DNA of 20,025 nucleotides from an uncultured Collinsella sp. (GTDB lineage Bacteria > Actinomycetota > Coriobacteriia > Coriobacteriales > Coriobacteriaceae): the NCBI GenBank assembly GCA_900544385.1, contig UQVD01000033.1:1-20025 (forward strand), given 5' to 3'. Shown here piece by piece: positions 13,901 through 20,025 of the stretch (position 1 is its first letter; each line of letters opens with the position of its first letter). The notes beneath the pieces were generated by a model that did not search any database, was not told where the DNA came from, and saw only the letters and a program-made list of their open reading frames with translations. Made by a program: the position numbers and the translations under genes.

Positions 13901-14625
13901 TCGAGTCCAATCAACGAACAGCGTTTGACCACGCCAGGGATTTCTTGAACCGCACCGAGGGTATCGAGTATGCCTCCGATGACATTCCCGGTGCGGTGGA
14001 GAACGTGGCAACGGTCCGTGAGATCCTCAAAGATCCCAAGCCCTACGGCCGTATTAAAGACCTGCAGCCGCTTATGGATCCCGTCGAGGATGACATGAAA
14101 AAGCTGTTGGGCATCCGCCGCAATGAGTTTTTGTGTCGCATCGAGAGCGATCTGCAAGACCTGCGGACGCAGGCCGAGAGTCAAAAGGGCTTTGTCAATC
14201 AGGCCAAGGATGCCATAGCAGACGCCGGCGCCAAATACGAGTCGTTCAAAAACCGTGCCCACAGCGCTCAAAGTCTCAACGAACTGAGCGTTGTTGCAAC
14301 TAACTGGGGCGACTGGCTCAGTGCGGCGGCCAACGAGATGTACGACGCTGTGGATGAGGCCCGCGTGCGTATGGACAACGAGCGCCGCACCACCGAGGTC
14401 ATGAGTACGGGCGAGGTGGTCAAGAAGGTCTCCAACAAGGGCGCCGCATCGTCTGCTCCCGTGCCCGCGCCCAAGCCCCAGCGCAAGATCAAGACTGTGC
14501 GCCGCGCCGATCTGGCCAAGCCGAGTCGTCTCTTGTCCGCAGAGGATGTGGAGCGCTACGTGGACGACCTGCGCTCCCGCCTTATGCAGGCGCTCGCTGC
14601 AAACGACGAGATCCGTATCAACTAA
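10963..14625 (+). CDS. brxC: BREX ATPase BrxC
   Basis: A 1220-residue large P-loop ATPase, the AAA-type core of BREX (PglY/BrxC family, DUF6079). The start ATG 10963 has an AAAGGAG ribosome site. Walker A is GFFGSGKS (residues 73-80). Walker B is LLFMVDEVGQF with D270-E271. A sensor-like stretch WVMVTSQEAID follows. The C-terminal half is largely helical, with long charged segments (about 900-1130) that look like coiled coils. Near the end is a low-complexity Ala/Pro/Lys linker (SSAPVPAPKPQRKIKTVRR), then a short terminal helix domain. The length matches the family. It is thought to act in phage DNA recognition or inhibition together with PglX and PglZ. The ribosome site is independent of brxAB, so it could be made even if brxA is frameshifted, barring polarity. 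Confidence 0.95.
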   Translation: MDNTIIRDLFAKDINRSINGVVKVQDSKDGSIRQELDEYVVTRELQRHFATFFKAYGDAIDVRTDKIGVWISGFFGSGKSHFLKMLSYLLENRQIGGKSAIRYFDGKIVDPMVAAAMERACSVPTQAILFNIDSKAGQWKQGDTAPTALLRGFERMFYEARGFYGEDLKLAKLEDYIDSLGKTQEFREAFERVNGESWLQTRDTYSYFEDDVVEVLQSVLGMSEKAAWNWLEGSEDEVLAPDVFAKKVKDYVDAQAAAHGGNFRLLFMVDEVGQFITNDKDPSLMLSLQTIVEELGAACGGRVWVMVTSQEAIDNLSLPVGNDFSKIQGRFNTRLSLSSSSVDEVIQRRVLEKTAPAADMLAQVYEQDAAVLKNNFTFEGGSRSDLAGYANSKDFVASYPFVGYQFKLLPDVMTEVRKHGVKAKHMSTGERSMLSAFQESAQVIQYDQTGALVPFWCFFDTISKDLEHGINQVVDRAVRAAEDAKGLEPYDVQVLKLLYLIRYIGYVKATVENISIFMIDGLDVDMRALKDRVKESLARLERENYVARQGDAYSFLTDEEQEIAQEIARTPVDNAQVIESIKKRLFDSIYTARKLNRGANDFPFDRYVDGSIHGASMGGMELCVATMASDLGRADDTELALASSGKAIVALSDEADYWEALVNAAKIRKYAKTRNLQELQPSTRQIVESKMREAAYNEKEADVLLSEAVLHARCAVNGRIIEVRAAKPAQVFEQVLAQLCDVVFEKADYIGAPVTSDSDIRSTLAGNVQAGLAGMDAGNTRALKEVEDYLKVQHQRHLDTAMGDIQRRYQQKPYGWREVDIANVVAQLVVEQRAQVLFGGQTVQANDSRMVALLRKDADKAQVRLRMRMSDRLLRATGELMCDLFDLKTVPSNEDKLVAELEERLEGLREACLAMARDYYTGIKPAYPYPGEDECEKMRSEVADVLKDQNEAEAFLTTFTKHEERLLDAKEDFDKVVEFFESNQRTAFDHARDFLNRTEGIEYASDDIPGAVENVATVREILKDPKPYGRIKDLQPLMDPVEDDMKKLLGIRRNEFLCRIESDLQDLRTQAESQKGFVNQAKDAIADAGAKYESFKNRAHSAQSLNELSVVATNWGDWLSAAANEMYDAVDEARVRMDNERRTTEVMSTGEVVKKVSNKGAASSAPVPAPKPQRKIKTVRRADLAKPSRLLSAEDVERYVDDLRSRLMQALAANDEIRIN

Positions 14626-14633
14626 CCCGCGGA

Positions 14634-14663
14634 GCCACCGGTGCCAAAGCGCGCACCGGTGGC
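14634..14663 (+). promoter_or_regulatory. Perfect hairpin between brxC and pglX
   Basis: GCCACCGGTGC (14634-14644) pairs perfectly with GCACCGGTGGC (14653-14663) around an 8-base loop. It lies nine bases after the brxC stop and 28 before the pglX start. The following bases TTATGGCGTTT are only mildly T-rich, so a partial terminator, attenuator or mRNA stability element is possible. It could set the ratio of methyltransferase to upstream products. Confidence 0.6.
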
Positions 14664-14691
14664 TTATGGCGTTTAGAAAGGCTCATCAACC

Positions 14692-17178
14692 ATGAACGAT
14701 TCTGCTCTTAAGAGCTTCTGCACCTGGGCCCGTACGGAGCTCATCAAAGGCGTGGAGGCGCAGATGGTGCGCTACGGCATCACCGAACCTGCACCCGCGC
14801 CCGTTGGGTCCGAGACCGTCAACGGCCTGCCCCTAAGTCCGGCTGAGATTGAGCAACGCGACGAACTGCTGCGCATGCAGGCGGAGGTGGGTCACGAGGC
14901 GCTGCGCGACCGTGCGGCCTACACCTGGTTCAACCGCATCGTGGCCATTCGCTTCATGGATGCACGCGGATGGCTTCCCAGCCGTATGCGCATGCTAAGT
15001 CGTGCGGACGGCAGCCATGGCAGCGAGGCCGTGGAGAACGCACTGGACGTGGAAATAACGACGGCCGATACCGATCGCATAGCCGAGCTCAAGATGGCGG
15101 GCTTGGATGAACCGTTGTGGCGCTACCTGTTTGTTGCTCAGTGCGAGGAGCTTGCCGATTGCCTGGCGGGCGTCTTTGAACGCGTGGGCGGAGCCATGGA
15201 GCTGCTGTTGCCCCAGGGCCTCATGATGGCTGACAGTGTGGTGGGCAAACTCAATGCTGTCCTCGCTGACGAGGACTGGCGCGAGGGCGTGACCGTTCTG
15301 GGCTGGATGTATCAGTACTACAATGCCGACATTAAAGACGAGTTCTTCAAGTCCAAGCGCAAGGCAGCGGCGGCGGACATCGCGCCCGCCACGCAGCTCT
15401 TCACCCCCGAGTGGATCGTGCGCTATATGGTCGAGAACTCGCTCGGCCGTCTGTGGATGCTCAACAATCCGGGGAGTTCGCTACGCGAGCGCATGGAGTA
15501 TTACATCGAGCCCGATGCTGAGCACGAGGACTTCATCCGCATTTCGAGTCCCGAGGAGATAACCCTCTGCGACCCCGCATGCGGCTCGGGCCATATCTTG
15601 GTCTATGCGTTTGAGCTGCTCTTCCATATGTACGAGGAGCGCGGCTATCGTGAGCGCGAGATTCCCGAGCTCATTCTTACTAAAAACCTTGCAGGTATGG
15701 AAATCGATTCCCGCGCGGCACAGATCGCGGAGCTGGCGCTTGCCATGTGCGCCCGCGAGCACGACCGTCGCTTCTTTAGGCGTGGCGTTCGCGCCGACGT
15801 TACCGTGCTCTCGAGCATCCCGCTAGGGGAGGACGAGCTGCCGGGTAACAAGAAGCTCGCCGAGGAGCTGAGTCATTTGGGCGAGATCGGTTCGCTGCTC
15901 AATCCTTCAGAGGACGAGATCGACGAGCTCAAGGCTGCCGCCGCGAGCTGTTCTGACGACCTTTTTGCCGTTGCGACCAAAACTAAGCTCGAAAACGCTG
16001 CCGCCATCTGCGAGAAGCTGTCCCGTCGTTTTACCTGCACCGTTGCGAATCCTCCGTATATGGGCAGCAGTAGCTTTAACCCCTTCATGAGCAAGTGGGT
16101 CAAGAAGAACTACCCCGACGTGAAGAGCGACCTGTTCTCTTCGTTCATCGTGCGTATTATGGACTTTGCCGGCGAGCACGGCGAAGTTGGAATGATGACC
16201 CCGTTCGTTTGGATGTTTATCGGTAGCTACGAGAAGCTTCGAAATAGGCTTATCGATGAGAAGACTCTAACCACGCTCATTCAGCTCGAGTATTCTGGCT
16301 TTGCAGGGGCAACTGTGCCTATCTGCACATTTACCTATCACAATTCGCATATCGATGACTATAAGGGCGGATACGTTCGTCTTGCCGATTTTACTGGTCC
16401 CGCGGTTCAGGCTCCCAAGGCGCTGGAGGCCATCCATAATCCTAACTGCGGCTGGTTCTACCGTCGCGACGCCGACACCTTCAAGAAGATCCCCGGCACT
16501 CCCATAGCCTACTGGGCCAGCGATGCCCTTCTGGATGCGTTTACGAATAAGGAAAAGCTTGGCTTGTTTGCCAAGCCGCAGGTCGGTTTGCAGACAAGTG
16601 ATAACGATCGTTTTTTGCGCTATTGGTTTGAATGCTCTCTTGGGGATATGAGCGTCGCTTGTAACTCTGCCGAATCCAGTTTGAGCCTAGATGCAAAATG
16701 GTATCCGCACAATAAGGGTGGTTCCTTTAGGAAATGGTATGGCAACAGGGATCACGTTATTGAATATGCCAAGAATGGCCGCTCTCTTTCCGCGGCACCT
16801 GGCGCATCCAGGATAAAGGATTCAATTGCCTTCTTATCGTGCATCACGTATTCAAGAATTACGTCTGGGCAGATTGCATTTAGAATGCAGCCTTCCGGGT
16901 CTTTGTTTGACTCTGCGGCCGTGGCTATGTTTCCTCCTGTCTGCGATATGAAGTACTTGCTTGGGTTGCTTAACTCATCCGTTGTTGCAACGGCAACGTC
17001 CTTCCTTGTTCCCACGCTAAACGCCCAACCCGGTGATATCGCCAAGCTTCCCATCGCTATTGAGCCTGCTGAGCATGGGGCGGTTGATGGTTTGGTGGAT
17101 TATTGTCTGGGCATTTCAAGGCTAGATTGCGACTCGTTTGAAACCTCTTGGGATTTCAAACATAACCCTTTGGTGTAG
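14692..17178 (+). CDS. pglX: BREX adenine methyltransferase PglX, N-terminal and recognition part (split gene)
   Basis: An 828-residue first part of the BREX adenine-specific DNA methyltransferase that marks host DNA and discriminates phage. The start ATG 14692 follows GAAAGG. TQLFTPEWIV (234-243) precedes the catalytic domain. The SAM-binding motif I is DPACGSGH (294-301) and the catalytic motif IV is NPPY (453-456). The target-recognition part follows, at about 590-800. Complete type 1 PglX proteins are about 1200 residues. This one stops at SWDFKHNPLV, just where the family continues into a C-terminal domain, and that domain is encoded separately at 17966-18934. The last ~600 bases are AT-richer (about 49% GC by hand count, against about 60% in brxC), suggesting an exchanged recognition region. 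Methylation may need both halves to associate. Confidence 0.92.
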   Translation: MNDSALKSFCTWARTELIKGVEAQMVRYGITEPAPAPVGSETVNGLPLSPAEIEQRDELLRMQAEVGHEALRDRAAYTWFNRIVAIRFMDARGWLPSRMRMLSRADGSHGSEAVENALDVEITTADTDRIAELKMAGLDEPLWRYLFVAQCEELADCLAGVFERVGGAMELLLPQGLMMADSVVGKLNAVLADEDWREGVTVLGWMYQYYNADIKDEFFKSKRKAAAADIAPATQLFTPEWIVRYMVENSLGRLWMLNNPGSSLRERMEYYIEPDAEHEDFIRISSPEEITLCDPACGSGHILVYAFELLFHMYEERGYREREIPELILTKNLAGMEIDSRAAQIAELALAMCAREHDRRFFRRGVRADVTVLSSIPLGEDELPGNKKLAEELSHLGEIGSLLNPSEDEIDELKAAAASCSDDLFAVATKTKLENAAAICEKLSRRFTCTVANPPYMGSSSFNPFMSKWVKKNYPDVKSDLFSSFIVRIMDFAGEHGEVGMMTPFVWMFIGSYEKLRNRLIDEKTLTTLIQLEYSGFAGATVPICTFTYHNSHIDDYKGGYVRLADFTGPAVQAPKALEAIHNPNCGWFYRRDADTFKKIPGTPIAYWASDALLDAFTNKEKLGLFAKPQVGLQTSDNDRFLRYWFECSLGDMSVACNSAESSLSLDAKWYPHNKGGSFRKWYGNRDHVIEYAKNGRSLSAAPGASRIKDSIAFLSCITYSRITSGQIAFRMQPSGSLFDSAAVAMFPPVCDMKYLLGLLNSSVVATATSFLVPTLNAQPGDIAKLPIAIEPAEHGAVDGLVDYCLGISRLDCDSFETSWDFKHNPLV

Positions 17179-17187
17179 GTGCTGGTT

Positions 17188-17844
17188 ATGGACAAAGCCT
17201 GTATATCTTCATTTCATATGTCTCTGCATGAATCTAGCTATTGGACTCCGGATGAGATTTCTTCTATCTGGGATTTCTTTGTGACTAAATCTGTAGCTAA
17301 CTCTGCCTCTCAAAGAAGAACCGCCTCTGATTACGGATTGAAACAATTGCCATTCGATACTCTTCTTGAGTATGAAGGGGTGCCTTCCGGGAAGCGTGAA
17401 TTACTTATGGCTGATAATCTTGGAGATGTGATTGAGGAATATGGATTTAAAACAACTGTAAATCAAAAGTCGGCTGATGGAGTTAAACAAGAGATTGAAG
17501 CTCCGATTGATATCGTTAGTCCGAGGGTCCTCTGTATTCAACCTTATACAATCTCTGGTCGCAAGGGTCCCGAACCTAAAGACTCAGGTAAAGGAATGAC
17601 TTTACTAACTCATATCCGCAATTCACTTGCACATGGGTGTACGTATTACTTCCCTAATGGAATGATGCTTCTCGAGGATAAAGCTGGTGGTTCAAGTGGA
17701 AAAACGACTGCCATGATGCTTCTGCCTCAAAAGGCGTTTACCGACTGGATAAAGGCGATTGATATTGACGCTCGTTTTTATTTTAAGGACGCTGGCAGAG
17801 GCGAATTTGAAAAGCTCATTCATAGAAAGAGCAACAAACACTAG
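17188..17844 (+). CDS. HEPN-like protein inserted between the two halves of pglX
   Basis: A 218-residue protein from ATG 17188, with AGGTG five bases upstream overlapping the end of the pglX first part; GTG 17179 is an alternative start. I do not recognise the whole protein. The segment THIRNSLAHGCTYYFPNG has the RNxxxH motif (R144, N145, H149) typical of HEPN ribonucleases, where the Arg and His form the active site. The following 'G-x-x-x-F/Y-x-N-G-x-x-x-L-x-D' pattern resembles the HEPN family of pEK499 p136 type. Base composition is much more AT-rich (about 40% GC in sampled lines) than the flanking BREX genes, a sign of transfer. It is probably co-transcribed with pglX. A back-up RNase or abortive-infection role is inference from HEPN families. 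Confidence 0.65.
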   Translation: MDKACISSFHMSLHESSYWTPDEISSIWDFFVTKSVANSASQRRTASDYGLKQLPFDTLLEYEGVPSGKRELLMADNLGDVIEEYGFKTTVNQKSADGVKQEIEAPIDIVSPRVLCIQPYTISGRKGPEPKDSGKGMTLLTHIRNSLAHGCTYYFPNGMMLLEDKAGGSSGKTTAMMLLPQKAFTDWIKAIDIDARFYFKDAGRGEFEKLIHRKSNKH

Positions 17845-17904
17845 GGAATTAATAAACGACGCGCTTTAATCCGTAAAGAATTTAAATCTGTTAATTGTTT
17901 AGCT

Positions 17905-17934
17905 GGCTAGTGCAAATTTTAAATTTGCATAGCC
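17905..17934. repeat. 30-bp palindrome before the second half of pglX
   Basis: GGCTA (17905-17909), a single G, then TGCAAATTT (17911-17919), a central T, AAATTTGCA (17921-17929) and TAGCC (17930-17934). The arms pair over 14 bp with one bulge. It lies in the very AT-rich 121-bp gap (17845-17965) after the HEPN-like gene. Without a T-run it is a weak terminator candidate; the form also suits a recombinase site or operator. Its right arm holds TAG 17930-17932, which blocks upstream extension of the following reading frame. Confidence 0.65.
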
Positions 17935-17965
17935 GCACTTTTCAACAAAGAAAGGGCGGTCTGTC

Positions 17966-18934
17966 ATGGCCACTTTACTTCAAGATAAATACGAGGCTCG
18001 TAAGGCCGAGGTCAATGCTCGCTTCGAGCAGCTTCGCACTAACGAGGAAGAGCTCAACCGAATCTTTGCCAAGATCTACAACATGGAGGGTGAGGTGCCC
18101 ATCGAGGTCGAGGATAAGTTCGTTTCGGTGGCGCGCATCTTCGATACCGCAGATGAGATTCCCGAGAGCTATAAAGGCAACAAATACGTGCGTACCAAGC
18201 GCGACGAGATCACCTCGCTCATAAGCTATGCCGTGGGGTGCATGTTTGGTCGCTATTCGCTGGATGTGGACGGACTGGTCCTGGCCGATCAGGGCGCCAC
18301 GGTCGACGACTATCTGTCAAAGATGTCTGATCCCGCGCACGTGACCTTTATGCCCGATAGCGATAACGTGCTGCCCATCACCGACGATGAGTACTTTGAC
18401 GACGACATCGTGCGCTACTTTATCGACTTTGTGCGTACCGTGTACGGCGAGGAGACGCTCGAGCAGAACCTGGCCTTTATTGCCGAGGCGCTCGGCGGCA
18501 AAGGCACCTCGCGCGAGGTCATCCGCACCTACTTTTTGAAGGACTTCTTTAAGGATCATTGCCAGACCTACAAGAAGCGCCCCATCTACTGGCTGTTCGA
18601 CAGCGGCAAGAAGAACGGCTTCAAGTGCCTTGTTTACATGCATCGCTACCAGCCTGACCTGTTGGCTCGCATCCGCACCGACTATGTGCATGAGCAGCAG
18701 GAGCGCTACCGTGCCCAGATCGGGTATGCCAACGATGCCCTTGTCAGTGCCGAGCGCGGCGAGCGCGTGCGCTTGGATAAGCGCATCAAAAAGCTCAACG
18801 ACCAGCTCAAAGAGACTATTGCCTTCGAGGAGAAACTGCACCACTTGGCAGACCAGATGATTAAGATCGACCTGGATGACGGCGTCAAGGTCAACTACGC
18901 CAAGTTTCAGGATGTGCTGGCGAAGATTAAGTAA
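17966..18934 (+). CDS. pglX: PglX C-terminal domain as a separate protein (split gene)
   Basis: A 322-residue protein with its own start, ATG 17966, and ribosome site AAAGGG nine bases upstream. The sequence is the conserved C-terminal domain of type 1 BREX PglX: RFEQLRTNEEELNRIF near the start, RDEITSLISYAVGCMFGRYS, FIAEALGGKGTSREVIRTYF, and the hallmark PIYWLFDSGKKNGFKCLVYMHRYQPD, then RIRTDYVHEQQERYRAQI and a coiled C-terminus. It contains no methyltransferase motif. The two parts total 1150 residues, close to a whole PglX, so nothing substantial seems lost. GC returns to the level of the other BREX genes. It either pairs with the first part or is ready to be rejoined by recombination. pglZ follows 23 bases later. 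Confidence 0.9.
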   Translation: MATLLQDKYEARKAEVNARFEQLRTNEEELNRIFAKIYNMEGEVPIEVEDKFVSVARIFDTADEIPESYKGNKYVRTKRDEITSLISYAVGCMFGRYSLDVDGLVLADQGATVDDYLSKMSDPAHVTFMPDSDNVLPITDDEYFDDDIVRYFIDFVRTVYGEETLEQNLAFIAEALGGKGTSREVIRTYFLKDFFKDHCQTYKKRPIYWLFDSGKKNGFKCLVYMHRYQPDLLARIRTDYVHEQQERYRAQIGYANDALVSAERGERVRLDKRIKKLNDQLKETIAFEEKLHHLADQMIKIDLDDGVKVNYAKFQDVLAKIK

Positions 18935-18957
18935 CTGCAGATACGGTAAGGATATTC

Positions 18958-20025
18958 ATGCCCAAGATCGATGTAGAAGAACAGCTCAAGCTGCGATTTT
19001 TGCAGCCGTTGTCCTCATGCGCGCCGCGCCGTGTTGTGGTTTGGCACGATGCAGACGGCGAGTTTGCTCCTGAGTTTGAGCGATTGGCTGCCGAGGGTTT
19101 CGACGGCGTGGGGGCCGATGCTGGCGTAATGCCTGCTCACGGCGACTTTGAGCGCCCGGTGCGCTTTGTTGAGGCCTGCGAGGGCCGTATGTTTGCCGTC
19201 AAGAAGCTCATCAACCGCGATGACCTTGCGAGCGATATCTTGCTGTATCGCCGTTGCCCGCGCGGCAGGCTTGAGGGTGATTGGCTTGCCGATGTTGAGC
19301 TGTATGCCGATCAGTTCCAGGCTGACTATCTTTCGCTTTTGGCCGATCAGCTGGGTATCGAGAATATCGATGCCGTGCGCGAGAGCTTGCGAGCGCACAA
19401 GGCGTTCTTTGTCGCCAAGTCCCGCTGCGCTAAGTTTGTCGCATGCGTTCCGCATGCCGCGAGTGCATCCGATATCGAGCTCGGAATCCTTACGGTGATC
19501 TTTGGCGGCAAGGAGCCGGGCGACGCGCGGCCCGCGTTTGTATTGCGCGGCTGCATGGCCACGCTGCTGCACGAGGGTCCCGAGGCGCTGGCCGCGCTGG
19601 TGGATAAGTACTGTGTGCGCGATGTTCTCGCTGCCTTTATGCTGCGCTGTTATGGGTTTGATGGACCGCTGCACGAGCGTGATTCACTGCTTATGCTTGC
19701 ATCCCATGTGCTTCTTACGGCGGCATCCACCGCACTTCCCGAGGGAGCGCTCAAGGGGCTCGAAAACTATATGGCTCCCGCCTACGGCCCCTATTGCCTT
19801 GAGGCGGTGCGTACGTGGGACCAGGCCGCCGATGCCCGGGCATCGAGCGAGGACCTATTTGAGATTTGTCGTTTAGTTGAGGATGCCCGTGGGCTCTTTG
19901 CACGGTTCGAGACCCTGCCGATCGATGCGCTGGCTTCGCTTGATGTGTTCCCGTGCGTCAACGAGGTCGTGCTCTCGCAGCTGTTCTGCTCGTTTGCGCA
20001 AGGTGCAGACCGTGTTGAGGCTGTC
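18958..20025 (+). CDS. pglZ: BREX protein PglZ, N-terminal part (cut by window end)
   Basis: Open from ATG 18958 to the window end without a stop (356 codons shown). The start is supported by GGTAAGGA about 10 bases before and by the family-like opening: an EEQLKLRF helix and then RRVVVWHDADGEFAPEFERL, matching the 'V-x-W-x-D-x-D-G-E-F' N-terminus of type 1 PglZ. PglZ is an alkaline-phosphatase-superfamily core protein found in all BREX types. Its metal-binding PglZ domain should lie in the missing C-terminal part. The position straight after pglX and the composition match a canonical type 1 operon, with brxL expected next. Confidence 0.85.
   Translation, partial: MPKIDVEEQLKLRFLQPLSSCAPRRVVVWHDADGEFAPEFERLAAEGFDGVGADAGVMPAHGDFERPVRFVEACEGRMFAVKKLINRDDLASDILLYRRCPRGRLEGDWLADVELYADQFQADYLSLLADQLGIENIDAVRESLRAHKAFFVAKSRCAKFVACVPHAASASDIELGILTVIFGGKEPGDARPAFVLRGCMATLLHEGPEALAALVDKYCVRDVLAAFMLRCYGFDGPLHERDSLLMLASHVLLTAASTALPEGALKGLENYMAPAYGPYCLEAVRTWDQAADARASSEDLFEICRLVEDARGLFARFETLPIDALASLDVFPCVNEVVLSQLFCSFAQGADRVEAV

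Noticed and set aside
17176..17966. Splitting of pglX by a simple sequencing error
   Set aside because: The halves are separated by 788 bases holding a complete gene and a palindrome, and the second half has its own ribosome site.

Overview
The window reads as a chromosomal contig end from a GC-rich gut Actinomycetota, most likely a Collinsella-like member of the Coriobacteriia. That placement is an inference from codon and base composition, gene content and the style of the short intergenic repeats; no rRNA or other marker gene is present. The first 36 bases are not biology: positions 4-36 are the Illumina Nextera read-1 transposase adapter left on the contig.

Layout. 37-910 (+) is the 3' part of a membrane metal exporter with a His-rich loop. 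1017-2101 (-) is a two-gene unit: an HdeD-like membrane protein, then a YaiI/YqxD family protein whose tail is shifted by one base. 2337-4286 (+) holds a nitroreductase-like protein and two tandem histidine phosphatases. 4415-8894 (-) holds phosphoserine aminotransferase (serC), phosphoglycerate dehydrogenase (serA), an M20 metallopeptidase and a short DUF1015-like protein, which together look like a serine biosynthesis neighbourhood. 9025-9198 (-) is a small orphan antitoxin-like gene.

From about 9384 to the window end (+) lies a type 1 BREX phage-defence locus in canonical order: brxA, brxB, brxC, pglX, pglZ (cut by the window end); brxL would be expected further on. Two things make this locus unusual. 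(1) A run of ten G (9531-9540) sits at the start of brxA. The best upstream start, GTG 9506 with a well-placed Shine-Dalgarno, reads into brxA only if the run is 9 (or 6, or 12) G long. As sequenced, it stops after 21 codons. This looks like a slipped-strand ON/OFF switch at the head of the operon, with internal GTG 9540 as the only in-frame fallback. (2) pglX is split exactly between its methyltransferase/target-recognition part and its conserved C-terminal domain. Between the halves are a complete AT-rich gene with a HEPN-type RNxxxH motif and a 30-bp palindrome. The AT-rich composition starts inside the last part of the first half, suggesting that the recognition region, the HEPN gene and the palindrome came in as one cassette.

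Other regulatory-looking structure in the BREX locus: an imperfect 24-bp direct repeat flanking a long hairpin in the brxA leader, and a perfect 11-bp-stem hairpin between brxC and pglX. No tRNA, rRNA, CRISPR array or insertion sequence was recognised.
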